Source: Usnea hakonensis
Taxonomy: Eukaryota; Ascomycota; Lecanoromycetes; Lecanorales; Parmeliaceae
Length of the DNA: 64,000 bases
Assembly (NCBI GenBank): GCA_013423325.1
Contig: BLJB01000283.1
Span: 124,001-188,000 of the forward strand
Direction: 5' to 3'
Shown: piece after piece, positions 34,801-45,713 of the stretch
Numbering within the stretch: position 1 is the stretch's first letter
Layout of the letters: each line of letters starts with the position of its first letter
Translations under genes and position numbers: made by a program
The notes under the pieces: generated by a model
The model's database searches: none
What the model saw: only the letters and a program-made list of their open reading frames with translations
Told to the model about the DNA's origin: nothing

Positions 34801-35835
34801 GGACTGTATATCACCACATTGAAAGAATCAACCAAGACATTCGATGAGGCCTCTGAAGCTGTCGCTATCTTTAGCAGAGCAATAAGCGAAGGAGTAACAC
34901 CCTCGTCGTTCCTCTATAACGCTCTTATTGGGAAGCTAGGCAAAGCTCGCCGTATCGACGATTGTCTACGTTACTTTCAAGAGATGCGTGCCGCTGGCAT
35001 ACGCCCTACAAGCGTCACATACGGCACAGTTGTCAATGCACTTTGCCGAGTCAGTGACGACCGGTTTGCTGAAGACCTTTTCGACGAGATGGAATCCATG
35101 CCAAACTACAAGCCTAGGCCAGCACCGTACAATAGCTTGATGCAGTTTTTCCTGACTACCAAGCGCGACAGCAAGAAGGTCCTTTCATACTACGACCGCA
35201 TGCAATCAAGGAACATTCAACCTACCATGCACACTTACAAGCTGCTCATTGATACGTATGCCACTCTCGAGCCTGTCAATCTTGCTGCGGCTGAGAATGT
35301 GCTCGATACGATTCGTGCATCAGGCCAATGCCCCGAGGCAGTCCACTATGCTTCGCTCATCCACGCGAAAGGCTGTGCTCTCCATGACATGGCGGGTGCT
35401 CGTCGAACGTTCGACGAGGTACTAGCTGGTGGCGAGATCCGCCCCCAGGCTTGCTTGTATCAAGCCTTGTTCGAGTCAATGGTAGCCAACCACTGCGTCT
35501 CGCAGACAGAAGAGGTCCTTGACTCAATGTCTGCAAATCAAGTCGAGATAACGCCATACATTGCCAATACCCTCATCCACGGTTGGGCAACGGAGAACAT
35601 GATCGACAAGTCCAAGGCTGTATATGATAGCGTAGGCATGGAAAGGAGAGAGCCCAGCACGTACGAGTCTATGACAAGAGCTTTCCTTGCCGCCGAAAAT
35701 CGGGATGGTGCTCTTGCTACCGTGCACGAGATGCTATCAAGAGGCTATCCTTCGGCGGTATCCGGTAAAATCCTGGAATTGGTTGCTCAGGGCACGCGAA
35801 TGGGCAGTATTGTCCTCTCGGATCTCATTGCGTAG
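31855..35835 (+). CDS. Large pentatricopeptide repeat (PPR) protein, probably mitochondrial
   Basis: A single exon of 1326 aa. The N-terminus (MVLKSFTHIGRQSYGKVFSH) is basic with no acidic residues, suggesting mitochondrial import. PPR units of about 35 residues appear from about residue 280 and are clearest at about 1010-1300, for example LYNALIGKLGKARRIDDCLR, VTYGTVVNALCRVS, PYNSLMQFFLTTK and TYKLLIDTYATLE. Each is a helix pair with an alternating hydrophobic pattern. Fungal PPR proteins of this size bind mitochondrial transcripts and act in their stability or translation (for instance cya-5 or S. pombe ppr proteins). I cannot assign the target RNA or a symbol. Confidence 0.85.
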   Translation: MVLKSFTHIGRQSYGKVFSHGYVQSVVAAGQTSQVSTNVPLGSFGKHASNRHGRPQTAQLHSSFHNASGSLDAAGRAAPGGADSIECGNGALEPYLEAWQQAQAKGKKWKQYQFAKRIEWEEHPLIPDEKGNEARDLGPHSDPLPNRGGLERAVTTSAVDDIKQSLDQAAEAEAVAKVNEAIANEIIHIQQSAASLDQPQTLTASVPQEEIHKQASVDHGRSTSSDSLSPVVTVDETVRSTPVSDVTAATSVQEIDSQVLSEQIGKLHETESFSQIPPIFESMLARGLRPSVEAYNALLASATHLPIAKHQIVSKALDIYSDMRKRMVAPDTTFYTTLIQILSRRALDVFAMKKALDEKRLRFNGHTGQGDFLFASSEAEYNILAEDDALNNAIQIFKTSTSSPRNCSYSAETYRLLITACAFKGRVEDMIHTYSHMESHKVEPVASTFPPMIEAFAISGDLKSAVECYNEYKSLAIADDSGISGMIDRKDNEVYAAVVKAYAMCGRVDGGNRFLGKVVDSLADVTEYRKERLEAVQDIVVLNALVEERLTGGDFSGALKVAEERSLTPAMRREAMSRICTTAADHGDVSLATKAYQYLSSWPEGTSKAALSMLALHIRQGSLDTAGEYWALLTASSRFDISFVEPTTLYATALIQKGRIDEGLMQAREGFGRIRASIGVATLSSEAAEEIDEAFVLIGALLAKKGMTPSANASMSFMWAMIENGGLVSPVAEQMLAGLGPEDVTSLSWQDTILALQVEAGLLGSGKVSLDIAHSARFIHLFDIAVSSAAPLDERTADLIEKALGTLSHERPDLISKWQSYRHLPAEQAFSQRAFAPQPTPAVSSIGSFADSYDPHAAATDYRGSTIIAEELENRRNSAGLNEALVTFRNIRRAGRHPRYIVYSKLISAAAKEGRTNLIHDILGMARHDVPYLPQYSVVRHGWSSILDAMVGACLSLGRRTLAAQFHQEMLDMGTAPTANTFGLYITTLKESTKTFDEASEAVAIFSRAISEGVTPSSFLYNALIGKLGKARRIDDCLRYFQEMRAAGIRPTSVTYGTVVNALCRVSDDRFAEDLFDEMESMPNYKPRPAPYNSLMQFFLTTKRDSKKVLSYYDRMQSRNIQPTMHTYKLLIDTYATLEPVNLAAAENVLDTIRASGQCPEAVHYASLIHAKGCALHDMAGARRTFDEVLAGGEIRPQACLYQALFESMVANHCVSQTEEVLDSMSANQVEITPYIANTLIHGWATENMIDKSKAVYDSVGMERREPSTYESMTRAFLAAENRDGALATVHEMLSRGYPSAVSGKILELVAQGTRMGSIVLSDLIA

Positions 35836-36232
35836 GTTTCTTTGTTTTTTTCGCGCTGAGCCTCTCGATGTTTATTCTGCGTTTTCTTGGATGATACCCA
35901 GGCGTATGGCGGTTTGCCATGGTTTCTTTGTGGCATTCATGGAAAGGGGCATCCTTAAAAATCAAGACATCGAAGTCCGGAGTTCTGGTCGCTCCTGTAA
36001 TCGACGATTTGAGTTGGGCGTTGGAAAATCTTTACAGGTACAACAACAGTCGAAGACTTTTATGATTTTCGGTGGGGCAGGAAGCGAAAGAATGTACAAT
36101 AGGAAAGACCATCTCACCTCATAGCTAGAGCTGGACAAAGCCAGTCTCTAGGTCACATCTAATCATAGCAAGCGATGTAAAATACATATCATTATCAGGA
36201 CCAACAGCTGTTCTCTGTAAACGTTGCCGATT
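35836..36232. other. Convergent intergenic region
   Basis: 397 bp of probable 3' UTRs between the PPR gene and PDX3. No gene seen. Confidence 0.45.
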
Positions 36233-36961
36233 TCACGGACTCAGCCTTTCAATTTTCCAATCGTGCGCTTCTTTAGCATCTCTAATGTACTTGAAACGGT
36301 CATGCAACCTACTCTCCCTACCTTGCCAAAACTCCACCATGTCAGGCACTACCCTCAAGCCGCCCCAAAATCCTGGAACAGGGATATCTTCCACACCTTC
36401 GAACGTCTTTTCAACATCCCTCACTCTATTTTCCAACACCTCCCTCCCACCACTCTCCTCGGGCAACACCTTGCTCTGCTCACTGGCCCAAGCTCCTATC
36501 CTCGACCCCCTCGCCCTTAATCCAAAGTACGCCTGGCTCTCGGCATCGCTCAACCTCTCCACCGCACCCTCAACCCTGACCTGCCTCTCCAGCTCGTGCC
36601 ACCAAAACGCCAAACTAGCCCGTGGATTCGACCGCACGTCCTCGGCCTTTCGGCTCGTGCCCCAGTTGCTGTAAACGACGAAGCCGGTGGCGTCGAGTTC
36701 CTTGAGGTAGACGAACCGGCTGGAGACGGAGCCTGAGGGCAGATGGGCGGTGGAGAGGCAGACGGTTTCGGGTTGGTGGACGTGGGATTGCTGGGCGTGG
36801 GTGAACCAGGTGTGGAACTGGGTAAAGGGTGAGGGTGAGAGTTGGTGGCGCTCTAGTGTGCCTTTTGTGTATTGGTCGGCTTGTGGGGAGGATTTGTCAC
36901 CGGCGGGAGCAACTTGAATGGAGAGGTCAGCGCGGGTAGAGGAAGTCACAAGCAGAGCTTT

Positions 36962-36992
<31 letters not shown>

Positions 36993-37009
36993 AGGCAAAA
37001 GGGGGGGNN

Positions 37010-37047
<38 letters not shown>

Positions 37048-37091
37048 AGGGGGAAGCTACAGATGAGCTTGGAGTTTGGATTTGCTGCCAT
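36233..37091 (-). CDS. PDX3: Pyridoxamine/pyridoxine 5'-phosphate oxidase
   Basis: Two exons on the minus strand: 37091-37061 and 36912-36233; 236 aa. Exon 1 gives MAANPNSKLI; splicing GTAGCT...TTCAAG in phase 1 restores the family sequence KLIFAPAGDKSS and then QYTKGTLERHQL. Domains: FMN-binding split barrel with SSRFVYLKELDATGFVVYSN, NPRASLAFWWHELERQVRVE and the C-terminal segment WGGLRVVPDMVEFWQGRESR with RLHDR. The enzyme makes pyridoxal 5'-phosphate from PNP or PMP using FMN and O2. The intron holds a long C-tract (G on the plus strand) with two undetermined bases, so its true length is unknown. Confidence 0.9.
36964..37058. repeat. Poly-G tract with assembly gap inside the PDX3 intron
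   Basis: A nearly pure G homopolymer (about 29 G, a short GGCAAAA interruption, 7 G, NN at 37008-37009, then about 37 G and GGGGG-rich flank). The N pair marks an unresolved join. Open frames across it encode only poly-Gly or poly-Pro and are not genes. It could be a real (G)n microsatellite or a sequencing or assembly artefact. Confidence 0.8.
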
Positions 37092-37466
37092 GCGGGTGGT
37101 TTTGGAGATCCTGAGTAAAGATGTTCTCATGGATATGCAGGCGCTTAGAATGAAGTATCAGTGGATGATATGTCGTTCGTGTGTAAACAAGGATGGCAAG
37201 GTTTACACAGGTCTACACGTGCGGAGTTTCAAGTATAATTTGCGAACCCTAACTTTAATCCTAGTCATTGAAACACTGTAAGGTAGATTTCTATATTTCT
37301 ATTCTTCGTCTATCATTAGGCAGGCCATGCTCAGCACGAGGAAGACGACCGTAAAACTTGGCTTCAGCATTGTGCCGTCTCATGAGCACAGAGCTGGCAT
37401 CACGATTCACGCTGCCAAACGTAAAAATGATCGCTTGCTAAAGACACAAAAAAAACATCATTGTGC
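37092..37466. other. Intergenic between PDX3 start and GH125 end
   Basis: 375 bp that must hold the PDX3 promoter and the GH125 3' UTR. No gene or clear motif seen. Confidence 0.45.
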
Positions 37467-39222
37467 TCAAGCTATGACGAATGGTTTTGCGCCCTCTCCG
37501 AAGATTATGTGCGGTTTCCTTGCTGCAAGATCAAGGATTGTCTGAGCGAAGACCGAATTAGCCCAGGCAAACCAGCTCCCTGTACCACTGTCAGTATCCT
37601 GAGCTTAGATGCCAATGAGGCTAAAAACGCACGAGTATAATCAGCCACTCGCCCCACATTGACACTCTCATGAATAAGGCCAAGCTTGCTCGTGTCTCGA
37701 ACATTATTCAGGGCCTGCTTTATCTCGTCGTCATCATTACTCGTCATCGCCTGAACAAGACGACTCATAGGCCAAGCGTGCTGCAAACCAACATGCGGAC
37801 CACCAACTCCCGAGAAAGCTTTTCCGGTCAGATAATAAGGATTTCCCGTTCGGTCCAATATCATCTTCCTAGTGTTCTTGTATACTTTGTTGTCCACATC
37901 GACAAAGCCTAACAAAGGCAATGCTAACAGTGACGGCAGGTTTGCGTCATCCATAAGGATTGAAGATCCGTAGCCGTCAACCTCAAACGCGAATACTTCG
38001 CCATATGCCTTACTGGTCACCACACCATGCTCCCATATGCCCTTCTCTATGCTTTCGCCTTGTTCTTTCAATTTAGATGCAAGAGCGTCCTTTCCCGCGG
38101 ATTTTAAAAGGTCTGCAGTCCGCTGTAGCTGGACGGCCATCATTGCGTTCGCTGGGATGAAAAAACCTAAGATCGTTGCGTCATCACTGGGCCTGAAAGC
38201 ACTTCGGATAAGTCCGGTCCCTGCTGCCAAAGGATTGCCAATCCCGGAAAGACTCAATGTCTCTGTTCCAAGCTTTGTCAGTCTTCGGAAGAGATACTCG
38301 TTTTTCTCAAATTTTCCAGTTGCAGAATTGAAGGTCGGTTTGGCTTGTTCAGCCAGAACCTCGAGGATGGTTTCCAAGGCAGTGTACCATCTTGAATTCA
38401 AAAATGCGTTTGAACCAGTGCTGTTGTGGAAGTGATTTCCCAATGCAAGAAAATGAGCAAGTGAGTCAAGTTCGTACTTGCATTCAAATACTCTAGACTG
38501 CTCATATGCTGGATGGACAGTGTCGTCTTGCCCATTGTTGACGGCAGGCTCACTACTAGGAGGTGGTGGCTGAAAAGCATTGCAATAAGGTGACTCGATA
38601 ACATACTCGGCTTGTGTGTTGATGGCACCAAGGATAAGATTCTGAAGCTTCTTATCTTTCTTCGCTAAAGCTTGATATTGTGCTAATTGATTAGTGGAGT
38701 CCCTAAGCCATTCGGCATTGATGTCCCCTGTGACAATAAAGCTCTGTGCCCCTTCCCAGGACCCGTCGTGGTAGTTCTTGTGCTTCTCTGCAGAATCGAC
38801 ATGCCATCTGACTGTAGTATCTAATGTGTTTGGGAAAGCATTCTCGAATATCCTTGCCAGGTCTTTATCTTCCATCCGGGCACTCATCTCTTCAATGACC
38901 TCCTCGACAAGGGGCGATGAGAAGGTTCGGCAACGTGGCGAGGGTCTCTGATATGGTAAAGCCAAGGGTCCTTTGCTTAAGGGCCGACTAGATTACATGT
39001 TAGTTTGCGCCGAAAGAGTTTACACGCCTGGTACCCAACGTACTGAGGGACCTCAGAGTAGTGCTTGTAATCTGGACAAGCTGTCTTGTATCTTTCGTAA
39101 TCCATGGGTGATCCCAAAGCCTCTTGATTGCCAACATGCTTCCCATCTTCCAGAGCTCCAGCAAAGCATTTCCAGAGGAAAATACTTCCCAGCAGAGCAT
39201 AAGTCAACGCGGACAATACCAT
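37467..39222 (-). CDS. Secreted GH125 exo-alpha-1,6-mannosidase family protein
   Basis: Three exons on the minus strand: 39222-39044, 38987-37633, 37579-37467; 548 aa. An N-terminal signal peptide or anchor is seen (MVLSALTYALLGSIFLWKC). Exon 2 starts with RPLSKGPLALPYQRPSP and carries the GH125 (DUF1237) core: GDINAEWLRDSTNQLAQYQ, RSAFRPSDDATILGFFIPAN, GYGSSILMDDANLPSLLALP and GGPHVGLQHAWPMSRLVQAM. The last intron (53 nt, donor CGTGCG) was set by phase so that DYTR joins SWFAWANSVFAQTILDLAAR, the conserved C-terminus. GH125 enzymes remove terminal alpha-1,6-linked mannose, probably here from glycans in the secretory path or outside the cell. Confidence 0.9.
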
Positions 39223-40000
39223 GGCTGGAAGGGACCATGTGACGGAGAGCACAGCTTGCGCAGGCCTTTTTCGCGCAGACACCAGTGACGTCAATCAAAG
39301 GGGGAGCTGGAACGGATTGCCTGGAGAGCTGGTGATTGACCAGGGTCGAAGAAAATATGGGTACCGGCTAGAGAGACGTAGACTTGGACAATGTTCTCTC
39401 ATGGTGGAAAAAGCAATGTGAACAGACGATCTTAAAGCTGTTCACACCAGTCTTTTCCCACGATATGGCTCTTCCCGTAGTACAAACAGTGCCTACAGGG
39501 TATCATGTCGAGAATTCTATGGTCGCAACAAGCTCCGCGGTAAGGTATATCTGGAAAACAATCGGCGCTAGAGTAGACTAGCCGCTGGTCCAAGCGTTTG
39601 ACAGCCTGTAGTCCGTAATTTGTGACTGATTGATGACATATCCAACCAGTCATTTCATTGTATTTTAACGCCTTGAATTTATTTACTTTTCATCGTCTAA
39701 CTCACTCTGTAAACTACCCAGCAACGCTTCTTCCAAATCTGCAATTCTGCAACAACATCTCTTCGACCTCCTTCAATCTTCAACCAGACAGGTGTGTACG
39801 TTGTTGCACGCTACCTGCATCGTTCCTGCTGTTCCCTTCGTCCTACTACAACCACTCTTATACGACAGGCAGGGCTTGCCTCTGTGCAAGCACTACTACA
39901 ATCGTCCACCATTCATCCCCACGCTGATCTCCCCAAGGCGGCCACGCTGGGTAAGAGGAAATCTTCTGACGAGCACAGCCGCCCTGACAAGAAGAAGATC
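39223..40000. promoter_or_regulatory. Divergent promoter GH125 / UBA1 with probable UBA1 5' leader
   Basis: 778 bp. The UBA1-proximal 300 bp is CT-rich with GTGTGT (39792) and GACAG splice-like sites, fitting a spliced leader. A frame open from at least 39719 into the UBA1 start encodes a basic LGKRKSSDEHSRPDKKKI just before the ATG, but no ATG precedes it in that frame. Confidence 0.5.
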
Positions 40001-43000
40001 ATGACGGTATGTGGGCATATCTTTCCAAAGATGCCTTTGGTTATCAATTTCGTTTCTGATGCCGCTACCTCATTTACTGGCATCGACTACATCTTGGCCA
40101 GCCTGCAAAATCGCCTTTGAATGCCAAAAGAATCTATGGCTAACATCTCCATTCCTTAGGCGTCCAATATGGAAATCGACGGTTCCTCCGTTGGAACCGA
40201 GAAGCTCAAGAATGGCGAGATCGATGAGTCCTTATACAGTCGGCAACTATATGTCCTTGGTCATGAGGCTATGAAGCGTATGGGTTCCTCGCACGTTCTC
40301 ATTGCAGGTCTTCGGGGGCTCGGAGTTGAGATTGGTTGGTTCCTTGCAGTGCTCACAAATTAAGCACTTACTGATTAAATGTCGATCAGCTAAAAATATA
40401 GCTCTCGCTGGGGTCAAGTCCTTGACATTGTTCGACCCAGAGCCAGCGGTTATCTCTGATCTATCCTCACAGTTCTTCCTACATCCGGATGACGTTGGTA
40501 AGCCAAGAGCAGCCGTTAGTGTTCCCAGGGTCGCAGAACTCAACGCGTACACACCTGTGTCTGAGCATCCCAGCAAAAGTCTTACAGAAGATATGAGCCA
40601 GCTTCGTCGCTATCAAGTCATCGTCCTGACGGGAACTTCCCTCGAAGACCAAAAGATTATAGCTGAGTACTGTCACCAGAATGGCATCTTCATCGTCATT
40701 GCGGACATATTTGGGCTATTTGGCTCAATATTCACGGATTTTGGGAAAGACTTTGCAATAGCGGATCCTACGGGGGAGAATCCTGTTAATGGTATAGTTG
40801 CCGGTATTGACTCGGACGGCTTGGTGTCAGCCTTGGATGAGACAAGGCATGGTCTCGAAGATGGCGATTTTGTTACCTTTACAGAAGTTCAAGGTATGGA
40901 GGCGCTCAACCATGCAGAACCTCGCAAGATTATCGCCAAAGGCCCCTACACGTTCTCTATCGGAGACGTATCCAGTCTAGGACAATACAAGCGTGGCGGA
41001 CTCTACCAGCAAGTGAAGATGCCGAAGGTCGTTAATTTCCAGCCGCTCTCAGTGCAGTTGAAAAAGCCTGAGTTGCTGATGTCGGACTTTGCCAAGTTCG
41101 ATCGCCCCCAGCAGTTACATCTAGGCTTCCAGGCCTTGCACGAGTTTGCAATCAGGAATAGCGGGAAATTGCCTCGACCACACTCAGACAGAGATGCTTC
41201 TGAAGTCCTCAAATACGCTCAAGCCTTAGCTGGTGATGGAGATGACAAGGTAGAACTGGACGAGAAACTGTTGCGTGAACTTAGCTACCAAGCTAGAGGG
41301 GATCTTGCCCCGATGGCTGCTTTCTTTGGAGGCTTAGCTGCGCAAGAGGTGCTAAAGTCTGTCTCCGGCAAATTTCATCCAATTGTGCAGTGGCTCTACT
41401 TTGATTCCTTGGAATCTCTGCCTAGCTCAGTGAAGCGATCAGAGGAGCTATGTAAGCCTTTAGACACTCGTTATGATGGACAAATTGCTGTGTTTGGTCG
41501 GGAGTTCCAAGAGAAGCTCGCAAACGTCAGCGAATTTCTAGTTGGTGCTGGTGCAATCGGTTGTGAGATGCTGAAGAATTGGGCCATGATTGGATTGGCA
41601 ACTGGCTCCAAAGGCAAGATCAGTGTGGCAGACATGGACCAGATTGAGAAAAGCAATTTGAACAGGCAGTTCTTGTTCCGTCCTAAAGATGTCGGAAAGC
41701 TCAAGAGCGAGTGCGCTGCCGAAGCTGTTCAAGCTATGAACCCAGATCTCAGAGGGAAATTTGTCATCCTCCCAGACAGAGTCGGCGCCGAAACGGAACA
41801 CATATTTAACGAAACTTTCTGGGAGAAATTGGATGGCGTTACCAATGCTCTAGACAATGTGGATGCAAGACAGTACGTCGATCGTCGCTGTGTCTTCTTT
41901 CGGAAGCCACTTCTTGACAGTGGGACGCTTGGCACCAAAGGCAACACTCAGGTCATCTTACCAAGTTTGACCGAATCTTATTCAAGCTCCCAGGACCCTC
42001 CCGAGCAATCGTTTCCACAATGTACGCTGCGAAGCTTCCCAAACAAGATTGATCACACGATTGCTTGGGCAAAGGAAAAGTTCCATGAATTCTTTGTTGG
42101 ACCACCGGAGACTGTAAACCTTTATATAACACAGCCAAACTACGTGGAAGAAACGTTGAAGCAGGCTGGCAACGAGATACCGACCTTAGAGAGCGTTCGG
42201 GATTATTTGGTGACAGAAAAGCCGCACAACTTCGACGACTGCGTCGTTTGGGCCAGACGCCAATTTGAGAGCAAATTCAACAATGATATCCAACAGCTAC
42301 TTTACAATTTTCCCAAAGATTGTACGACCTCAAGCGGTGCACCTTTTTGGTCTGGACCGAAGCGAGCACCGAATCCATTGACATTCGATGCCTCTAATGC
42401 TACCCACATGGGTTTCATTGTTGCAGCCGCTCATTTACATGCATTCAACTACGGGATCAAGGTGGATGGTAGTATTACAGAAAAGCACTACTTCAAAGTC
42501 ATGGATGACATGATCATTCCTGAGTTTACTCCAAGCTCATCCGTCAAGATACAAGCTGACGATAACGAGCCTGACCCGAACGCCCAGGTTGTAGGATCCA
42601 ATTTTGATGACAATGCCACATTGGAGCAGATAGTGTCGCAATTACCACAACCCCAAACCTTGAAAGGCTTCAAGCTAGAGCCAGTTGAATTTGAGAAGGA
42701 TGACGATACTAACCACCACATCGACTTCATTGCCGCAGCCAGTAATTTACGAGCCCAGAACTATGCAATTCCAGAGGCAGATCGACATAAGACGAAGTTT
42801 ATTGCAGGCAAGATCATTCCTGCCATCGCTACGACTACCGCTTTGGTCACCGGTCTTGTCATCCTAGAACTCTACAAAATCGTGGATGGAAAAGATGATA
42901 TTGAACAATTCAAGAATGGCTTTGTCAACCTTGCACTTCCGTTCTTCGGGTTCAGCGAGCCGATTGCGAGTCCAAAAGGGAAATACATGGGCAGCTCTGG

Positions 43001-43377
43001 CGAAGTGACGATCGACAAACTGTGGGATCGATTCGAAGTCGAGGACATTACTTTGCGACAGTTCCTGGACGACTTCAAGAAGAAAGGGCTGGATATCATG
43101 ATGCTGAGCTCAGGCGTGAGTCTGTTGTATGCGAGCTTCTACCCGGCTAGCAAACTCAAAGATCGGCTTGGCCTTAAGTAAGTCTCTTTTTCTTAATTTG
43201 ATCAACCACAGAATTAAATTCTTACACGAAATGCGCAGATTGAGCCAGTTGGTGGAAACAATCAGCAAGAAGCCGATTCCTGATCACCAGAAAAATGTCA
43301 TTTTCGAGATGACGGTGGAGGATCAGAATGAGGAAGATGTTGAAGTCCCCTATGTCATGCTCAAGTTGCAGAAATGA
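40001..43377 (+). CDS. UBA1: Ubiquitin-activating enzyme E1
   Basis: Four exons: 40001-40006, 40160-40334, 40390-43177, 43239-43377; 1035 aa. The start MT|ASNMEIDG precedes ESLYSRQLYVLGHEAMKRMG. The inactive (RGLGVEI|AKNIALAGVKSLTLFD) and active (VGAGAIGCEMLKNWAMIG) adenylation domains are both present. The catalytic cysteine is in SFPQCTLRSFPNKIDHTIAW, near residue 603. A C-terminal ubiquitin-fold domain ends in VEVPYVMLKLQK. E1 adenylates ubiquitin and passes it to E2s, in nucleus and cytosol. The first coding exon carries just two codons here; an upstream in-frame basic extension may form a longer isoform. The intron 2 donor is the weaker GTTGGT. Confidence 0.95.
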
Positions 43378-43899
43378 TGAGGCATTGTTTGCACCTGCAA
43401 TGGCATTTGTAGAAGGCGTTCACAGCGAGCAATTGACACATGCATCTTGGGTCGAGACCCTGTCATGCATAGATAGCCTAGCATTGATATGATATGTATA
43501 ATGTACAATGGCGGTAGATATGGTAGTGTGGCGGGGTCGGCGATTGCAAGCGAATGGCGTTCATTGATAGACTCACAAAAATCAACACATATCACTAGCA
43601 AGCTCCTAGTCGCATTGTGATGATCACTGAAAATAAAAATAAAGTAAGCAGAAGGTAAGTAGTAACAAGATACTCGGGTACGGAGTACGGAATACCCCAC
43701 CAAAGTTTCACAACTAAAAAGAGTTGGTAGTAATCGATTAGGGTCGACCCCGCACATCCAAAGTAAGGTAAGGTATTATATCTTACAATTATACATTTAG
43801 CCTCCTGTATATACTCAACGAACGAAATCGCTGTTCAGACAGTACATCCATTGACGACTTATGCAAACTTCTAAGTGAAGGAGGAAAAAAAAAATTTAC
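43378..43899. promoter_or_regulatory. Intergenic between UBA1 and ECM4-type gene
   Basis: 522 bp. It contains GTACGGAGTACGG at 43678-43690, about 210 bp upstream of the next start, and a six-codon upstream ORF (43861-43878) in the presumed leader. No other gene seen. Confidence 0.45.
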
Positions 43900-45241
43900 A
43901 TGCTGCTGGCGTTTTCTTTTCGCGCAAAACCTCTCTCCAGCCGTTTGATTCGTCTGAGACTATCCCTCCTGTCTTCCAACATACACGTCTCTTCCTCCAT
44001 CATGGCAGTAAGAGTCTTTCCAAACGCTGCCCTCTGCTTACGATGTCTGATATTTCCTTCCTCTTCACCAGTCACTTCCAGGTCAATCCATCACAAATTG
44101 GGCTGACAAGTCGGGCGAATTCAAAAGGGGGCAGTCTCAATTCCGAAACCACATCTCCAAGAAACCGGGAGCAGAATTCCCCCCGGAGAAAGGCAGATAT
44201 CATCTTTACGTCTCATATGCATGCCCTTGGGGTTTGTACCCTCTCATTCATGGGCTGTGACCTCTGACATATGCTGAATCAATACCTAGCTCACCGTACG
44301 CTCATTGTTCGCGTTTTGAAAGGGCTTGAAGATATCGTTTCGTATACTTCGGTCCATTGGGAGATGCTGGAAAAAGGTAGTTGTTATCCTACAAGGTCAG
44401 TGGCTCAGTCTAAATTGCTGATCCTCAGGAAGGATGGCGTTTCGCAACCCCTGGAGAAGAACTCCCGGGAGACAATGTCACACCAGACCCACTCCACAAG
44501 GACGTCACCCATCTCCGAGACATCTACTTCGGCGTTGATCAAGATTATCAAGGCCGTTTCACAGTGCCAACGCTCTACGATATCAAGAAAAAGACGATAG
44601 TCAGTAACGAGGTTCGTCTTCAGCTCTTCGGGACAGGACTATCGATGAACTTATCGTATCTTCATTCAGTCTAGCGAAATTATGCGCATGTTCTATACCG
44701 AGTTCGATGATATAATACCCGACAAGTACAAAGGCGTTGACCTTCTCCCTGAAAAATTAAGAGCAGAGATTGATGAAACGAACGATTGGACCTATAACGA
44801 CATCAACAATGGGGTCTATAAATCTGGCTTTGCTTCGTACGTTCGATTCCCCGTGGCGCCTTCCCTAATCGTCGTTGCGGCTTCGGCGGTCAACTCACAA
44901 TCATTAGGACACAAGAAGCCTATGAGAAAGCCGTCAACCCCCTTTTCGCGTCTCTCTACCGCGCCGAAGCTCACCTTGCTAAACATGCCGCTCCCTACTA
45001 CTTTGGTGCCCACATAACCGAAGCGGACGTTCGCCTCTACACTACCATTGTTCGCTTCGACCCTGTCTATGTGCAGCATTTCAAGTGTAACATCCGTGAT
45101 ATCAGATCGGGTTATCCTGCACTGCACAAGTGGCTGAGAAATCTTTACTGGGACGTACCGGCGTTCAAGGAGACAACTCAGTTTGAGCATATCAAAAACC
45201 ACTACACCAAGAGTCACAAGCAGATCAATCCCTTCGTATGA
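43900..45241 (+). CDS. ECM4: Glutathione S-transferase omega-like / glutathionyl-hydroquinone reductase (ECM4/GTO family)
   Basis: Six exons: 43900-44007, 44072-44231, 44290-44376, 44433-44611, 44670-44836, 44908-45241; 344 aa from the first ATG. The core is typical: SITNWADKSGEFKR, PPEKGRYHLYVSYACPWAHR with the catalytic cysteine, GRFTVPTLYD, NESSEIMRMFYTEFDD, NDINNGVYKSGFAS, ADVRLYTTIVRFDPVYVQHF and the C-terminal SHKQINPF. These enzymes reduce glutathionyl-quinones or carry out thiol transfer. The first ATG gives a 34-residue Arg/Ser/Leu-rich presequence (MLLAFSFRAKPLSSRLIRLR...) fitting mitochondrial import; a second ATG at 44002, next to the first donor, would give a 310-aa cytosolic form. 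Confidence 0.9.
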
Positions 45242-45713
45242 TTCCCCAACATCGTTTTCTTGTTGAGCACTGAGATTGTGATGCAAAATCTGACTTGATG
45301 AAAATCAATTTAGAGCATCACCCCATTAGGCCCTCTTCCGGATATCTTGCCCAAAGATCAAGAGGTACCGGCTGCGGCTGCGGCGCTTCGGTCCACAAAT
45401 CGATGAGATTTTTTCCTGGCCTTAGCAGCCATTTCAAGTGGGTGATTTGGTCCGGAGGTTGCCAGAACAATCCGACCTGAATTGGACGGGCTTTTAGGTA
45501 CATAGTCACAATGCCAAAGTGTAGATGAAAAAGATTTGGTGGGCGCTTTGATGATTGGATCGATTCGTATATATCCGTGCACTGAGTCAGGCGCTCGGAA
45601 GACTATGAATGTATACATGCGTACAAGGATGCTTTCCAAGCATATCTTTTCTTTCCACACATTACAATTGACGTTGCGATAGACATTATGATCTGCAACA
45701 CCCGGCATGCAAT
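45242..45713. other. Convergent intergenic region
   Basis: 472 bp between ECM4 and the aspartic protease. Only short overlapping frames with no recognisable motif. Confidence 0.45.

Noticed and set aside
36872..37130. Poly-Gly and poly-Pro open frames over the G tract
   Set aside because: They are products of the homopolymer and the N gap; the real coding here is the spliced PDX3 N-terminus.
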